A DNA stretch of 64,000 bases, taken from positions 4,451,001 through 4,515,000 of the forward strand of contig JAZGTN010000064.1 in the NCBI GenBank assembly GCA_037783415.1. The letters run 5' to 3'. Made by a program: the position numbers and the translations under genes. Numbering within the stretch: position 1 is the first letter of the stretch; the number at the start of each line of letters is the position of its first letter. Source of the stretch: Leptasterias polaris. Its lineage: Eukaryota; Echinodermata; Asteroidea; Forcipulatida; Asteriidae. Shown piece after piece: positions 41,833 through 55,144 of the stretch. The notes beneath the pieces were generated by a model. The model searched no databases, had not been told where the DNA came from, and saw only the letters and a program-made list of their open reading frames with translations.

Positions 41833-43179
41833 GGCAGACCGAGAAATGCAAAGTTAGGTATGAGTTTTTAAAGTTCCTCTTCCAACTTTAAGAAACGAGG
41901 AATACATTTTTACCATTATTGGATACTGGCTGATCATATTGACATATTTTTTTCGAGTGAAATTTGTTTTTATGTGGACTAAAGGTTGTTCATTTTTTTT
42001 TTTATGAACATGATTGCAAATAACTTCACTTGCATTTGCTCCCTTATAAAAACCAATCAGGCCTGGATTTACATCGGGGCTATGAATGCCATGGCCTCTG
42101 TCGCCCTGGTCTTGGCCTTGTTGCCTTTTCAAAACTTTCCCCAGACTGTAATATTTTCCAATAAATTGAAAGTGCCCTTAACGAAATGAATTGGCTTTGC
42201 CATCTCAAAGATAAAATTCCAGGCCTGAACAATTGTATTTGAATTTGAATTTTTTCGCAAGTGAATTTATACAAACTTTGTGTTTTTGCAAAAACAGGAG
42301 GGTAATAATCTAATATTCTTGAGAAGGTGCCTTTTAGAGGACTTTGTGATGAGCCTGGGTGCACCTGTTTTATAACAGGTGCCTTAGCAGGTGGATTTAT
42401 TTTTCATCTCATTTTAAAACACTGGTATTGAATTTTTATAAAGGGGGTATTTTTCGAAGAGAAATAATTTTTTTGAAGAGAAATAAAACCTTTGTTTTTT
42501 TCCCGCATAAATAAGGGGGTAATTTTTGATAAGAGGTTTGTTTAAAGTGTGTCTTTTGAGTTCTAGGGGACAAGCACAGTGGGTCCACCTGTTTTACAAC
42601 AGGTGCCTTAGCCGGGTGCATTTACTATTCGTTTCAAAACAAAACAAAACTTGTGTGTTGATTTTTTGTTTGGCCCTGGTGCTGTCATTATTCATCTGAT
42701 TGCCTACATGATTGAACATTGATATGATTGATCGTCAAGTAGTTTTACACAATGATTGCACTTAAAAGGTTTTTTACAGGATTGTTAGAGCTGACAAAAT
42801 ACATTTAGTAGCAGACAGTTTTCATGCTTTGTGTGATCAAAAATAAACATGAAATAACAAACCCGTGACTTAATCCATTGTGCGAGTCAGGAGAAAATTG
42901 TGCCAGAAAACCATGCACAATTTTCAACATGTAAACACATTGTCCTCAATAGATCGATCCACCAAGCCCCGCCTCCTTACGAGTTGACCAATCACAGCCG
43001 CGAAACCCGATCACCATTAGTGCAAAGATCACCAAATGGCTCAAATGGTGATCAGATTTCGCAGCTGTGATTGGTCAATGAGAAATGGGCATGGCTTAAT
43101 GGATCGGTGTATTAGGGTTGTAACATGATATATTTTTTTTAAAGGTTTTTAGATACAAATTTTCTTGAATATGACTTCT
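41833..43179. other. Intergenic with repeats
   Basis: No gene supported. GGTGCACCTGTTTTATAACA and GGTCCACCTGTTTTACAACA (42356, 42582), each followed by GGTGCCTTAGC, are a 230-bp-spaced pair. 42990-43070 has the mirror pair TTGACCAATCACAGC and GCTGTGATTGGTCAA around CACCA/TGGTG, a 100-bp palindrome. Confidence 0.5.
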
Positions 43180-43941
43180 TAGTATTCTTGTTTAAATTAT
43201 AATACAAAGTTAAGTTTGTAATTTCAAGTTTACTAACTCTAGCTACAGGGTGATCGTAACCCTGCGATGATCGTAACCCTCCATCCTCCCGAGGGTTGGA
43301 GGTAAATGTTTCACAGAAACAATGGTTCTACATTGTGTAGTATGAACTTCATAATTAGTAAGCTTTCAGACTAACATTAAACATTGGTGTTTTTTATCCT
43401 AACCAATCCTGTATAATGCCTTTAAGGGGAAGGTATACGTTTGGTAATCACCCTTAAAGTTAATAGCAATAAAAAAACCCTATTGGTTAGAAGCCTACAG
43501 CAGCTTACAATAGTGTAAACCCTGAATCTAGCTATCATCACCATTAATTATTTGAATAATAGTTTCTAAAACAATGGCCTCAGTCCAACCTTAAACCCAT
43601 TATCTTCAATTATCATGCTTCCAGTCCAGTTCCTTGACCAAGGACTCAACCCCATATAGACCATGGGCCATAGGCCGAAATTCTTAACTTTCGTGACCCA
43701 TCGAAAGTAACTAGTATTTATTGAGACAGTATGATACCAAAATATGTGTAGATGCACAAAAGATAACTCGGCATTTCTGAAACCCCACCATTATTTAGAA
43801 AAGATGAAAAAACCATGAATTTTGAGTCCAAAATCTCGAAAATGTAAGCCAATTACATTCCCTCTTTCATGTGGGCATCGGATTATTCCACGCATATCAA
43901 CCAATCACATGGTTCGTTTCGTGTAGGCGCATACAGCGAAC

Positions 43942-46484
43942 ATGGCGATGTATTCATCGTCGGACGTTGATGTTACCAGCAGCGCATCTGCCGACGATTG
44001 TGAGGGTGCAATTTCAGGATTTTGTTGCATGCACGTTGTTGCAACTCATAGCAGAGTTATTCCTCTTAGGGAGAAGTCTTTCCAAAAATTCAAGGAATGT
44101 GCAAATCTATGGAAAAAAGCGGAAAATACCATCGAAAGTAAGATTGCACACAACGCAGATCGCTATGACTGGGACAGTGTACAAACGCCTACTGCTACTG
44201 AAGAGCAAGACATCGACAGAGAACAGCTCTGTGATAATGATCATGACGAAAGGAGTGGGAGGTAAGTGTTTTTTTTTTTGTAAGGGGTAGGAGGGCTATT
44301 GGCTTTATTTGTCAAATTACATGTGACAATAATCTAGGGACTATAAAACATTGTAATCTCAGAGCCCAAATTGCTGAAAAGTTATGCGTGCTCTGTAACT
44401 ATGGTGTTGGTTGGTAACTAAGTCTGTAAACCTTCACCTAGTATAAACAGTGAAACTGAATTTACCTTGTTAATTTTCTCCAGAGGCCATGGCCTCTTGG
44501 TACTTGGTTGTTGTTCCTCCAAAAGATTCCTAGTGGAATTTAAACTGGAGGTCGTGGTGGGTACAGTACTAAGACCAATATTATCTGCTTCTTGTTCGGT
44601 GGCCGCTTTAATATTGAAATATGGTTGGGTTGTAGTTTGATCCGTAGCCAGAGTTTGATGTTTGGGGGGCACATATCTAGTCTACATGTAATTGATCGAT
44701 GTCCTGGGGAGGGGTCTAAAAAAGTTCAACCGATCTTGGAGTACAAGCCTAGGCACTGCCCTGGCCATATATCATAACTAAGACATAGACATATATGTAG
44801 AGGTCTACGATCACAATCGTATGTTATTGTTTTTTTTTTTTTAAGGCGGACAGAATTAAGAGGTTATCAAGCTAGAGACAGATTAAATTGGTCAATTTTA
44901 GAGTCTTAATCTTATATTGTTTTTGTAAATTCATAAAGGTTCACTGGAGAATGGAGATACTCAAGATCATTGCATAGGGCTGTAATTATTTGGCATTGAC
45001 TAGCATGACCAACTGGAAATAGGAATTGAAATATATTCAATCTAGACATGCACTCAGCCATCCTCAACAATGGCATGGTGAAAAAACCACCCATAATCTT
45101 ACCTTGGGATGTCACCGTTTTCCAATTAACGAGTTTAAACTTCACTGCTTGTTAAGCATAGCTAGCTATTTCCTCCTTATCACAAGAAATGCACATCAAG
45201 TATCCCCGGCAATTGCAGCATTATCTTCAAACTGTCAGAAATTCTTAATTGTTATGATATCTATCTTTTATCATTATTTCATTTTTTCAAACATAGGAGA
45301 CAACGTGCCATTCCAGGTTACCATGCTGAATGCTATCGCAATTTCTGCAACATTACAGAGGTCAACCGTGCTATCAGGAGGCATGAAAGGAAAACAGGTA
45401 GAATTTACTAATTTATTTTTTGGCTTTTGTGTGTTGGCTTCAGTAAAGAACAAACAAATATATTGGTTTGAGTATGAGTTTGTCCCTGAGGAAAGGAATA
45501 TTGTTATTGTGTAAATGTTATATTTAATTGTTTTTATATATATTTTGAAGGCATAGCAAGTTTCACTGCATTATTTTTCTTCTTTTTTCTGTGTGCAGAT
45601 GTTGTGGTATACCAAGGGTAACCTTTACTCTTCATTTTAGAAGAAAATATAGCATCTACCAATTTGTATTCATACCAATGAGCTAAATTGGAAAAAAACC
45701 TCATGTTCCTCTTTGTGCTTTGTGATTGGCTCTTCATTTAATTTTTTTCCTGACACGTTTCCACTGTCTTCCACTCATTTCAGAGGCTGCAAGTAGCACA
45801 CCAAGATTGGCAGTTATCCCCGAGTTGGAAGACACACCAGGTGAGGAACCACCCAAGAGATGTCTTCGTTCTAAGGTAGACAAAAGAGCACCATCTACCT
45901 CTGGTCGAGAGCATGTGTTACCTGTCCAGTGCGTCATCTGCAAGACCAATCAGTATGTGAAGGACCCAGCAACAAGGAAGCGAAATGTTGAGAAACTAAT
46001 GAAGTGTGAAACTATGAGTGGGGGGCAGTTATTAAATGCAGCAGAGATGAAGCAAGATGAAAGGCTGTTGTTAGATATTAGAGGGAAAGATCTTGTTGCG
46101 ATTGAGGTGAAGTACCATAAATCATGCTACCTACGATACACTAAGGTAGTGCAGAGATGTAAATCACAAACAAAAGAAGGTACACAGCAATTGCATGAAA
46201 AATCGTACAAGAGTTTCTGTACTAATGTGGTAGAGTATAGGATAATTAGAAACAAAGAAATATTGCGTCTCACCAAACTAAACAGATTGTTCGTTAAAGA
46301 AGTGAAAGATGTGGAGGGCATTGATGCTTCCTCGTACAAATCAGGTCGTCTGAAGGCAAGACTTAGGCGGTCTTATCCTGTCCTCTGCTTTTCCAAGCCA
46401 TCACGTCAAAGTGAGAGTGATATTGTTATGGATACTTTAATATATTTACCTCTTGCAAGCGAATGCTCAAAGTTTTTCGCCTGA
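43942..46484 (+). CDS. Three-exon gene with two Cys/His (YHxxCY) modules, function unknown
   Basis: Exons 43942-44261, 45297-45397 and 45784-46484 join in phase (2, then 1) through GTAAGT, ATAG, GTAGAA and TTTCAG sites, giving about 374 residues. The start ATGGCG has a good context. Module 1 has FCCMH in exon 1 and GYHAECYRNF in exon 2. Module 2, all in exon 3, has VQCVICK, KLMKCET and KYHKSCYLRYT. The repeated C-x2-C ... Y-H-x3-C-Y layout suggests two similar zinc-binding folds. I recall such proteins as large families of uncharacterised, often transposon-linked, invertebrate proteins, but cannot name one. A basic region (ARLRRSYP) and a short tail end it. The last part after KPSRQSES may be an unspliced read-through. 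It could be a host gene or the start of a transposon gene. Confidence 0.68.
44467..44675 (-). CDS. Possible antisense exon, Thr/Ser-rich
   Basis: On the minus strand an open stretch starts MPPKHQTLATDQTTTQPYFN and ends PWPLEKINK at a GTAAAT donor-like site. Low-complexity, disordered composition and no family seen. It lies in the first intron of the 43942 gene. Weak support: a single ORF and one splice-like site. Confidence 0.25.
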
Positions 46485-47640
46485 AATAGAAAGATGTTTT
46501 TTTGGTTGCTTTGTCTCAGCATGTTTTGTGATTCCTAAATTGGGTACTTTTTGGCTGAAGGTCGTACACACAACTATCAGTATCCTTATCCACCTTTGCA
46601 GGATCATATGAAGACTCTGACTAAAATCAATGAATCGAAAAGTTCTTAAAATGTGGCCAGTCCTGATATGAGGAGCAAGTGAGCGCTACCAAATTGTCTG
46701 CCTATCGAATGTTGCAGGGTTTAAGATTTTTCTGGAAAAAAAATTAATGATGTCATAGAGCTATAGTGAGCAAAGCAATCAAGCAATATTTTTATCAACT
46801 GTAACTTACCGGTACTACTTTTGTTACTGGGGTTGTTTGATTGTAATTAAGAAAATCATCTGGATAATCCAAACATCTATAAAAGAAATCATATTGAGAT
46901 GAGAAGAACGTCGCAGGTGAAATACTTAAAAACAAAAGGTGTACATGAGTTAACAATATTACAAACTTTGTCTCGTATTTTCTGATATTTCTTCTTCTAC
47001 AGACTCATCTGTCATATCTGTTGCCTGGATAGTATCGCCATTAGATACCATGATTACTGTACAATTTAAGCTCATATCCTCAATTATTAACTGTGCTGTT
47101 ATGTATCTTTTTAGTGATATATTTAAATCAATATATGCTCTTGGTACGAATTTTTCAAAGCATGAATGTTCCACTCTGAAAAGTAATTTCCCCCCATGGA
47201 TCTCGCTTAAGTAGAGAGAAAAGAAAATTTAGAGTATAGCATTTTCAACTTGAACGATTGGATATTTTTGGAGTGGTTGAACAAACGTGTAGATCAAGAT
47301 ATTTCTAGGATGTAACAGTTAATGAGATTAACAGAAGTTGTAACTATTGAAGTCAGTTTCATTAGTAAAAATTATGCATTGAATATGTTGCATTATCTCA
47401 AAAGGATTACAAGACGTCATGTACAACCCCAAAATAAGTATGTTATAGTACTGTAGCTTGTAAAAATTGTAAATAAATGAACACAAAAATTCCATGTGAC
47501 AATGAGAATAAGATTTGAATTTATTGAATTGTTTCATGTAATTATGAATGCATTACCAAGCGATATGATTGCATCATGACTATGCAGTTCAAAGACAGAG
47601 TGAACTGTCAGTGAAAGCTTCATAAGTAATGTGAAAAAAG
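46485..47640. other. Intergenic, AT-rich
   Basis: No gene or repeat that I can support; short ORFs here look like chance. Confidence 0.5.
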
Positions 47641-47810
47641 ATGACTTGATGATGCGATGCTGATGATGATGATGATTATGATGTATAATGATGATGATAA
47701 TGATGATGATAATGATGATGATAATGATGATAATGATGATTTGTTATCATTATTTTATTATTGATATTGATGTTGTTTATCATCATTATCATTAATATTA
47801 TTATTATTTG
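47640..47810. repeat. GAT/ATT microsatellite
   Basis: Runs of GATGATGATAAT pass into ATTATTATT, roughly 160 bp of trinucleotide repeat with mirrored strands (ATC on one side, GAT on the other). Confidence 0.85.
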
Positions 47811-48194
47811 TATTGCTTTTTTACCAAACATATATTTATCACAAATTTGCAGATGTCATTTACCTTGTTCCCATACGTTTTTACATGACTTTCATTTTAT
47901 TGACGTAGAGGACGCTGTTGATATGCTTAATTTCTATTTATTATGAATACTAATTAGTGTGCAACTTTCGGCTTTGCCGAGTTATGAATTCTTATTCTAT
48001 GAGTTTTTATCTCCTCTCAAACAAAAAATTGGGTAGTTACCAGAGGTGGGTCACGAAAACGAAGAAATAGGGAGATATTCACTTCTCGGCCCATGGTCTA
48101 ATAAATCACTTGCACTGACCTCCACTTTTATCCTGTCAGTGACCAAGCCTTCCTATTCCCTATTATAATGTCAATTGTTTCTAAATGTATTTTA

Positions 48195-49157
48195 TTCTTG
48201 GTAGAGTTCTGGTTAGCCCATGTGGCCCAATCCAGTGTTTTCTTCTTCTTCTTGGTAGAGTTCTGGTTAGCCCATGTGGCCCAATCCAGTGTTTTCTTCT
48301 TCTTCTTGGTAGAGTTTTGGTTAGCCCATGTGGCCCAATCCAGTGTTTTCTTCTTCTTCTTGGTAGAGTTCTGGTTAGCCCATGTGGCCCAATCCAGTGT
48401 TTTCTTCTTCTTCTTGGTAGAGTTCTGGTTAGCCCATGTGGCCCAATCCAGTGTTTTCTTCTTCTTCTTGGTAGAGTTCTGGTTAGCCCATGTGGCCCAA
48501 TCCAGTGTTTTCTTCTTCTTCTTGGTAGAGTTCTGGTTAGCCCATGTGGCCCAATCCAGTGTCTTCTTCTTCTTGGTAGAGTTCTGGTTAGCCCATGTGG
48601 CCCAATCCAGTGTTTTCTTCTTCTTCTTGGTAGAGTTCTGGTTAGCCCATGTGGCCCAATCCAGTGTTTTCTTCTTCTTCTTGGTGGAGTTCTGGTTAGC
48701 CCATGTGGCCCAATCCAGTGTTTTCTTCTTCTTCTTGGTAGAGTTTTGGTTAGCCCATGTGGCCCAATCCAGTGTTTTCTTCTTCTTCTTGGTAGAGTTC
48801 TGGTTAGCCCATGTGGCCCAATCCAGTGTTTTCTTCTTCTTCTTGGTAGAGTTCTGGTTAGCCCATGTGGCCCAATCCAGTGTTTTCTTCTACTTCTTGG
48901 TAGAGTTCTGGTTAGCCCATGTGGCCCAATCCAGTGTTTTCTTCTTCTTCTTGGTAGAGTTCTGGTTAGCCCATGTGGCCCAATCCAGTGTTTTCTTCTA
49001 CTTCTTGGTAGAGTTCTGGTTAGCCCATGTGGCCCAATCCAGTGTTTTCTTCTTCTTGGTAGAGTTCTGGTTAGCCCATGTGGCCCAATCCAGTGTTTTC
49101 TTCTTCTTCTTGGTAGTTCTGGTTAGCCCATGTGGTCCAATCCAGTTTCTTCTGTTA
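48195..49157. repeat. 54-bp minisatellite, about 18 units
   Basis: The unit is TTGGTAGAGTTCTGGTTAGC, CCATGTGGCCCAATCCAGTG, then TTTTCTTCTTCTTC. Seventeen full units and a diverged last one are nearly identical. Differences are single bases (a few TTC to TAC, C to T, A to G) and loss of one TTC in two units. As 54 is divisible by three, two plus-strand frames stay open throughout (one repeats FWLAHVAQSSVFFFFLVE, 337 codons). No start context, splice signal or homology suggests a real protein. Confidence 0.92.
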
Positions 49158-50457
49158 TACCATCAGCCAGGAAGAGTTTAATAAAATTCCTATACAGCCC
49201 AGTATACAGTACGTGTCTGCCTTCCTCTTTCTGTCGTCTACCTCTACACCTCTTATCGGCCCGCTCAAGCAGCACCCATCAATATCCTGTGTTACAATAG
49301 TATAAAGCATTTTGAGAAACATTTCACTTCAAAGTTTTGTGGATGTAAAAAATATCAGTTTTTATGCCCCCAAATTTTAATCTGCGAAACCTTTCTGTCA
49401 GAAACGCTTCTCAGATTGTGTATTCCTATTACTTATTAGGGATTATTCTTCCTGCGTGGATATATTCGCTCTGGATTTTCGGCGATTTCTCAAAAACGCA
49501 ACCACCTTTTGAAATGAAATTTTATTGTATATATCAACATTTATATGGGATTAAAACAATCGAACGGTTCCCAAAACCAAAGGTATACTTTGTCTTTAAG
49601 AGTGTTTTATGCCGGAGACAATCCATAGTAATTAATGCGTGAAGGATGGGGAATATCTCAATGGTTAGAAAACCAATGCAAATTTACATTAGAAGAATAC
49701 ACTGGTGCCTACATGTATAGACTGTCTCGCACATATCGCAAATGTAAAATAACTCAAACAAAGACTGTATATTTCTATGAAATTTAAATCTGGCTTTAAA
49801 TTCTATTAATTACAAAATTCTTGAAAAATATAAGAAATCCTATAGCAATTCGTTAATTTTTTTGTATAATACAAACTAATTTGTTAAAACTAATGTCATT
49901 GAAACAAAATTAAAACTTGGGATGAGGATGCTTATTTTTTAGAAACCCCATTTGCCAATCAGGCCCAAATGTGTTCATCCATTATTGTACATACATAGGT
50001 TTAATGATAACATGAACGTCAGTTGGGCAAAGTTCTTAATTGTTTACAAATAACTAAAAACAGAGGTCAAGTCTTATTCTAACAATTTGATGTAATTTGT
50101 TTAGCCCTAAACTAAAGCCCTAAATAGTTTAGCCCTTAAACTAAAGTATTGGAAGAAACAGAACTGTGGACTCGTAAAATTTAATATGGTTGGGACCAAC
50201 TTGGTCCTGGAAGTTCAAATACGTTTGAGACTAGCATAGTCTACATGCTAAATATGTTTGTATTGTAGACAGACGAACTTATTATTATTATTAAGTCCAT
50301 TAGCACTCCCATTATAGTCATAGACATTTGGCATTTAGGAAGCCTGCCTTGGCTGCTGGTTCCAAGACAAGAATAAACAAAACAATTTCAGATTTTTTTT
50401 TTTTTCAATGCACATTGTTTCTAAAGATGTCTAAAATTAATGGTTTGAAATCCAATG
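49158..50457. other. Intergenic
   Basis: No gene supported. 49290-49600 looks like a MITE relative ending CAAAGGTATACTTTGTCTTTAA. Confidence 0.45.
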
Positions 50458-50650
50458 TACAGTCGACACTCGTTATGACAAGATTACAATGGACTGGCTA
50501 AATTAACTCTCTATAACAGGAACAGATTGTTATAAGAGGACAGCAACATAAAGAAATAAAAAGCACAAATGAGATTTGGGACTTCAGAATCTACTCTTTC
50601 TATAAGCAGAACCTCTTTAAAACGGTGCTCTCTACCGAGGGTTGACTGTA
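50458..50650. mobile_element. pogo/Tigger-like MITE
   Basis: TACAGTCGACACTCGTTATG at the left and CCGAGGGTTGACTGTA at the right: inverted CAGTCGA/TTGACTG ends with TA flanks and TATAACAG/TTATAAGAGG inside, the style of Tc1-pogo derivatives. Confidence 0.65.
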
Positions 50651-50939
50651 CAAAATCTTTTATGAATTTGCTTTCAACTGTAAATTTTAAGTATCATACA
50701 TTTATAACAGATATCATACATATTACTTTATCATCACATACTGTTACTTGTAACAAGCACCTTTCCTTTTTGCACTAGACTTCATAATCATTTGTGACGT
50801 TAAGATTGTGCAGTTGTTCGCTCAGAAAGTATGTAAATTTTACTTCATGAATTGTGACTGACCAATTTTAATGGCTCATTACGTATATGTAAATCAACCC
50901 CCTTCTACTAGATTTAATTTTTGATATTAAGTAGCGTCA

Positions 50940-51400
50940 TAGATTGGTTTTGGTCAACGTAATGCTGACTTATACAGGTAGGCAAAATCATAAACAATTA
51001 TAAATAGTTATAAATTACATGTGAAATTTTCAGCTGAATACAGTGTCTATCTGGGAGCTCATACAAGTACGTAAAGAACGGATACTGTTTCTTGCTGAGA
51101 AAACGGCAAGCTGTCGACACAGTATTTTCACAAGAATGTTGAATCCATCCACATTTAGCGAGGTGACAACGTGTACCAACTGCATTTCTGGCTGCAGCAC
51201 TCGTGACCCAACACCAACCCTCAGAAATCTGAGAAACCATTCATGCATGGATAATTATCTCAGAATCAAATGTTTTGGGGTGAACAATTCTCCAAACCAC
51301 ATTACTTTTAGGAGAATCCTTTTTTCAAAAGAGGCTATACATGTACTACTAACAGCCTTGACAGTGCTTTTCACCAACTAAATTGTTATGGTCATTAATT
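50940..51400. repeat. Dispersed repeat, copy 2
   Basis: Ordered matches to 7835-8285 (see there), with CCTTGACAGTGCTTTTCACCA near its end. No coding sense. Confidence 0.65.
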
Positions 51401-53097
51401 TGTTTAGTATTTATACACATGCACAAATTTATGACCCTACCTTTAAAATAAAATAAAAGTAATAATTAAAATAAATATCTTGAAATAAAATAATGGTAAC
51501 TGCATAGTGTGTAGGAAGTGTGTACAGGGACATTAAATATGCAGGAATGAAAATTACAGACTTTGATCTGAGTTCAGACCTTTATATGTCTGCCTGAATG
51601 AAATAAATACTATAATAAGTAATAAGTGTCATTTTCTATTAATCCACTTCCGTAGTGCTGAGGATACTGTTTTCCAGAAGCGCATTGAAATCCATAACTA
51701 CAGGGATTGCCAAAAGGTGGAAATTTCCTCATTTCCATACCTAAGTTACTACAATTTGGATCCTATTTTCAGATTTTTTTCTGCAATTACTTTTTTTTTT
51801 TTGGGGGGGGGCTTTCCTTTTTGTTCACAATCATTGACCCCTGTGTGACTGCGGGCAACCTCAAGTATCACAAAATGTATGAGGTGGGCACAAATTTGCC
51901 TTTTTTAATAAAAACATGTTCAACCTTTTTTTAATGAAAAATATTACATGTACATGTAGGCCTATACTATATAATATGTTTTGGGTAGCGCTATTGATTT
52001 ATCAGTGAAATAAAGCTGTACTATGTAGGTCCTGTGTGTTCTGTAATATATACGTAAAAGAACCTACATACAGTACATGTACATGTAGTTACACTTCTTA
52101 AAAAGGGGTTAGCTACATTGTAGGCCTAGGGTTCGCCCCGGTGTTTCTTGCAGTGGCTGCTGAAAGCGCCGCAGCACCTTGTTTACCCATAATTGTTTAT
52201 AAGGTGCTGAATAAACTGCTCTCACAACTAAAAGAAAAAAAGGAAAAACCTGTCCTTAAATTTGTCTGTTCAAGTTCAAGTGCCTTGAGTACCTTTTTAG
52301 TAGAAACGTGCTCTATATAAGACTACATGTATTTATTATTACTATTATTCTTATTCTAAAAAATGTATATATAACATTCGGGGACATCGATTCGACTCCC
52401 AAAATGGCACAACCAAGATTAATGTGTTGTTGATGACGTCATTTGAATTGGGTCAAGAGACCTACATGTATGTGGCAGCGTTCTGCACCCATAATTTACC
52501 AGTAAAGAGCACAAGGGAAAGGGCAGCTAGAGTCAACACACTTTTGGCACCCTAATTCTTCTGCTCTGTTAACCTCCAAATTCCACTGCAAGTAAAAAAT
52601 AAAACACACAGCTGGCGTGGCTGCTGGTGGCTTCTTCAGTTTGCCCTAGATGATTGTGAATTTGAATTTGTTACCACCTTGCTCAGTTCATTAGCCATGC
52701 ACAGGCTCACTGTGCTTCAGGGAGACGTCCATGTTGATGATTGAAGCATGGTGATTGAAGCAAACAATTAGGACTGCCAAGAATGCAGTGCCATGGGAAT
52801 ATGGTGACTCCTTGGTTATGGAGTAAGGACAGAAGGGGGGCAGAGGGGGTTGATTTGCCCCGAACACATATAAAAATATGAGTACCAATTCCTAATACCT
52901 GGTAAAAAAGTATTTTTTGCTCTCTCTGTCGATTTCTTTTGTCCTTCTTGCTGTCCCTGAATTTTCCCCAGCATTTTGCTTGGAATTTGGGAGGGTAGAG
53001 AATCGGACTCACAAAAAGGCATAACCATGAGTTATGGTTGGTGATGAGCTCATTTTGCACAAATAATTTTAAGTTCATTCCTGAATGTTGATGATAT
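51401..53097. other. Intergenic with repeat fragments
   Basis: 51640-51790 is a copy of the 12485 repeat. A T-run followed by a G-run sits at 51788-51810. 52110-52350 is a SINE-like tail (GCAGTGGCTGCTGAAAGC, CGCCGCAGCACC, CAAGTGCCTTGAG). 52385-52450 and 52990-53060 carry ACTCCCAAAATGGCACAACC-type blocks also at 60100. Confidence 0.5.
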
Positions 53098-53420
53098 TCA
53101 ATCTAAACGGCATTTACTTTGACCTTTTGACTCTTGCAAAAATTCCTCTTTGGAACATGTACTGACCATTTGTTTTTGATGCCCGATGACGTCATGTTTC
53201 AAGTTTTGCTCTGCTTTGAGCATCTGAGAGGGTACAATTGTAATACAGTGGGATTTTATACCATTTTAACGCGAGGTCAGAGACTTGTAATTTTTCTCCC
53301 ATTATTATGAGGACTATATCTATTGGGAAATGAGTGCATCGCAAAAATGGATTTGACCTTGTTGCCCCTCTTTAAATTCATGACCTCAAGATCAATGTCG
53401 GTGGTAGATTCATTCCAACA
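53098..53420. repeat. Dispersed repeat, copy 1 (second copy at 57219-57520)
   Basis: Shares with 57219-57520 the ordered blocks TTGACCTTTTGACT, CATCATGTTTCA-like, GAGGACTATATCTATTGG/AAGGACTCTATTTATTGG and TTGCCCCTCTTT/TCGCCCCTCTTT. Confidence 0.6.
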
Positions 53421-54710
53421 TTCCATTAGATAAGTCACAGATCAAAATGGTTCGTATAATTTACCAAACAGATGTAGTTTCCTATTAACACCAGTAATTT
53501 CTGTATAATCATCTTCATAATGCACAGTCATGGCTAATATTGTTTGGATTTTGTGAAAGTGACCGGAAATATTGAGTATAAAAGGGAAGTATGGTTTTGG
53601 CATGTAGGCCTACTATGTTAACAAGGAAAATATTGGGGAAAAGTTTAAAGGTACATGTAGGACCTTTTGGTTGGTAAGCAGTTTTTAAAATCTGAAAAAT
53701 TATAATTTCCCACAAATATTATTTGTGACGACACATTTTTGCTTTACTTTTCCACAAAACCCCATGGCAATCAAATTTGGGGGGAAAAAGTTAGTCAGGT
53801 AGAAAATCTGCAATCCCCTTGCGATTCTAGCGGGTTAACTGCAGGTTCGACCCCTGATGCGGAAAGTATTGTGATTGATTGTAGTTTATTTGTACATACA
53901 TAATGCTTCATGCAGCCTGACGGTTTCACAAGCTGCATCAGGGAATCTACCATGACATGGCCGGACGATTTTGCAATACCTGCGTCAATTTGACATCAAC
54001 TTGGAATTTTCATCATCCATGGAATGTACTTCACCCTTGAAAAAACAATTGTAATGATTCAACCCTCGCAGATAAGTAACCTATGACCCAGCCTATCCTC
54101 GATATTGACAAATATGGTCGGCCGACGTCATTCTGTACTCACAATAAATATACAAAAATGGTAAGGAAATTTGCAAACAGGCAAACAGATAAGACAGTGG
54201 TGTGTTTTTCACAGCTGCGGGGTACAATGTCTGGCTTGAACCTGTTTATTCTGCTGGTTTTGTTTGCATACACAATGTACAATACTTAATGGAAAAGTCA
54301 AGAGCATTCAACAAGCCAGTATAAAAACGAAGCGTTTTTTCGAATTCTGTTGCCAGATACCAGATACGGGCATCGAACAACAGTTGGGATCTCAGAGCCT
54401 CCAGCAGAAAAGCGTTTCATTTTATTGTAAGTGCAACAAACATATTAAACAATAACAATATAATATTTGGATGAGATATTTATTGTATTTATTGGATTTT
54501 TGTTGCAGATGCGTTTCAGATTCATGTAAAGGTTTAGAACAAACTTACGGGAGTAACATTTCATATGTACATGTACAGCAGATATGTATTTTTTATTTAG
54601 TTTAAGAAATATATGAAAAGACTCCTTTCAGTTATTTATGGTATTTGATGCTTGATCTGTTGTGCATCCACGTTTCTTTTTGGTCATGTTTGTAGAGGGG
54701 GGTGCGGGAA
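53421..54710. other. Intergenic
   Basis: Nothing supported beyond short AT-rich unique sequence. Confidence 0.45.
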
Positions 54711-54717
54711 TACTAAA

Positions 54718-55144
54718 CTTTCCACTACATTTTAGTTGATATATGACTTTCCACTACATTTTAGTTGAATAATGACTTTTTAACACATTTTATGTAACTT
54801 TTCCGAACATTTTAGTTAATATATTGTGATTTCCCAACAATTAAGTGAATATCTGTATGTGATTATCCACTACATTTTATTTCCTGTGACTTTCCACTAC
54901 ATTTTAGTTTATGTGACTTTAAACTACATTATAGCCAAAAATGTGACTTTCCACTACATTTTAGTCAATACATGTACATGTACATGTATGTGACTTTCCA
55001 CAACCTTTTAGTTTATGTGACTTTCTACTACATTTTAGATGTGACTTTCCACTACATTTTAGTTATTAAATATGTGACTTCTACAAAATGTTAGTTATGA
55101 GATATGTTACTTTCCACCACATTTTAGTTTATATGTGACTTTTT
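54718..55144. repeat. Degenerate tandem array around GACTTTCCACTACATTTTAG
   Basis: About fourteen copies of TGACTTTCCACTACATTTTA spaced roughly 25-40 bp apart by variable AT-rich linkers (GTTGATATA, TTTATG). The core is conserved while spacing varies. Confidence 0.8.

Noticed and set aside
48168..49181. ORFs of 337 and 313 codons with repeated FWLAHVAQSSV or LVSPCGPIQC peptides
   Set aside because: Pure translation of the 54-bp minisatellite in two frames, no homology or gene signals.
52707..53078. Minus-strand 123-codon ORF
   Set aside because: Lies over dispersed repeats, no domain and poor codon character.
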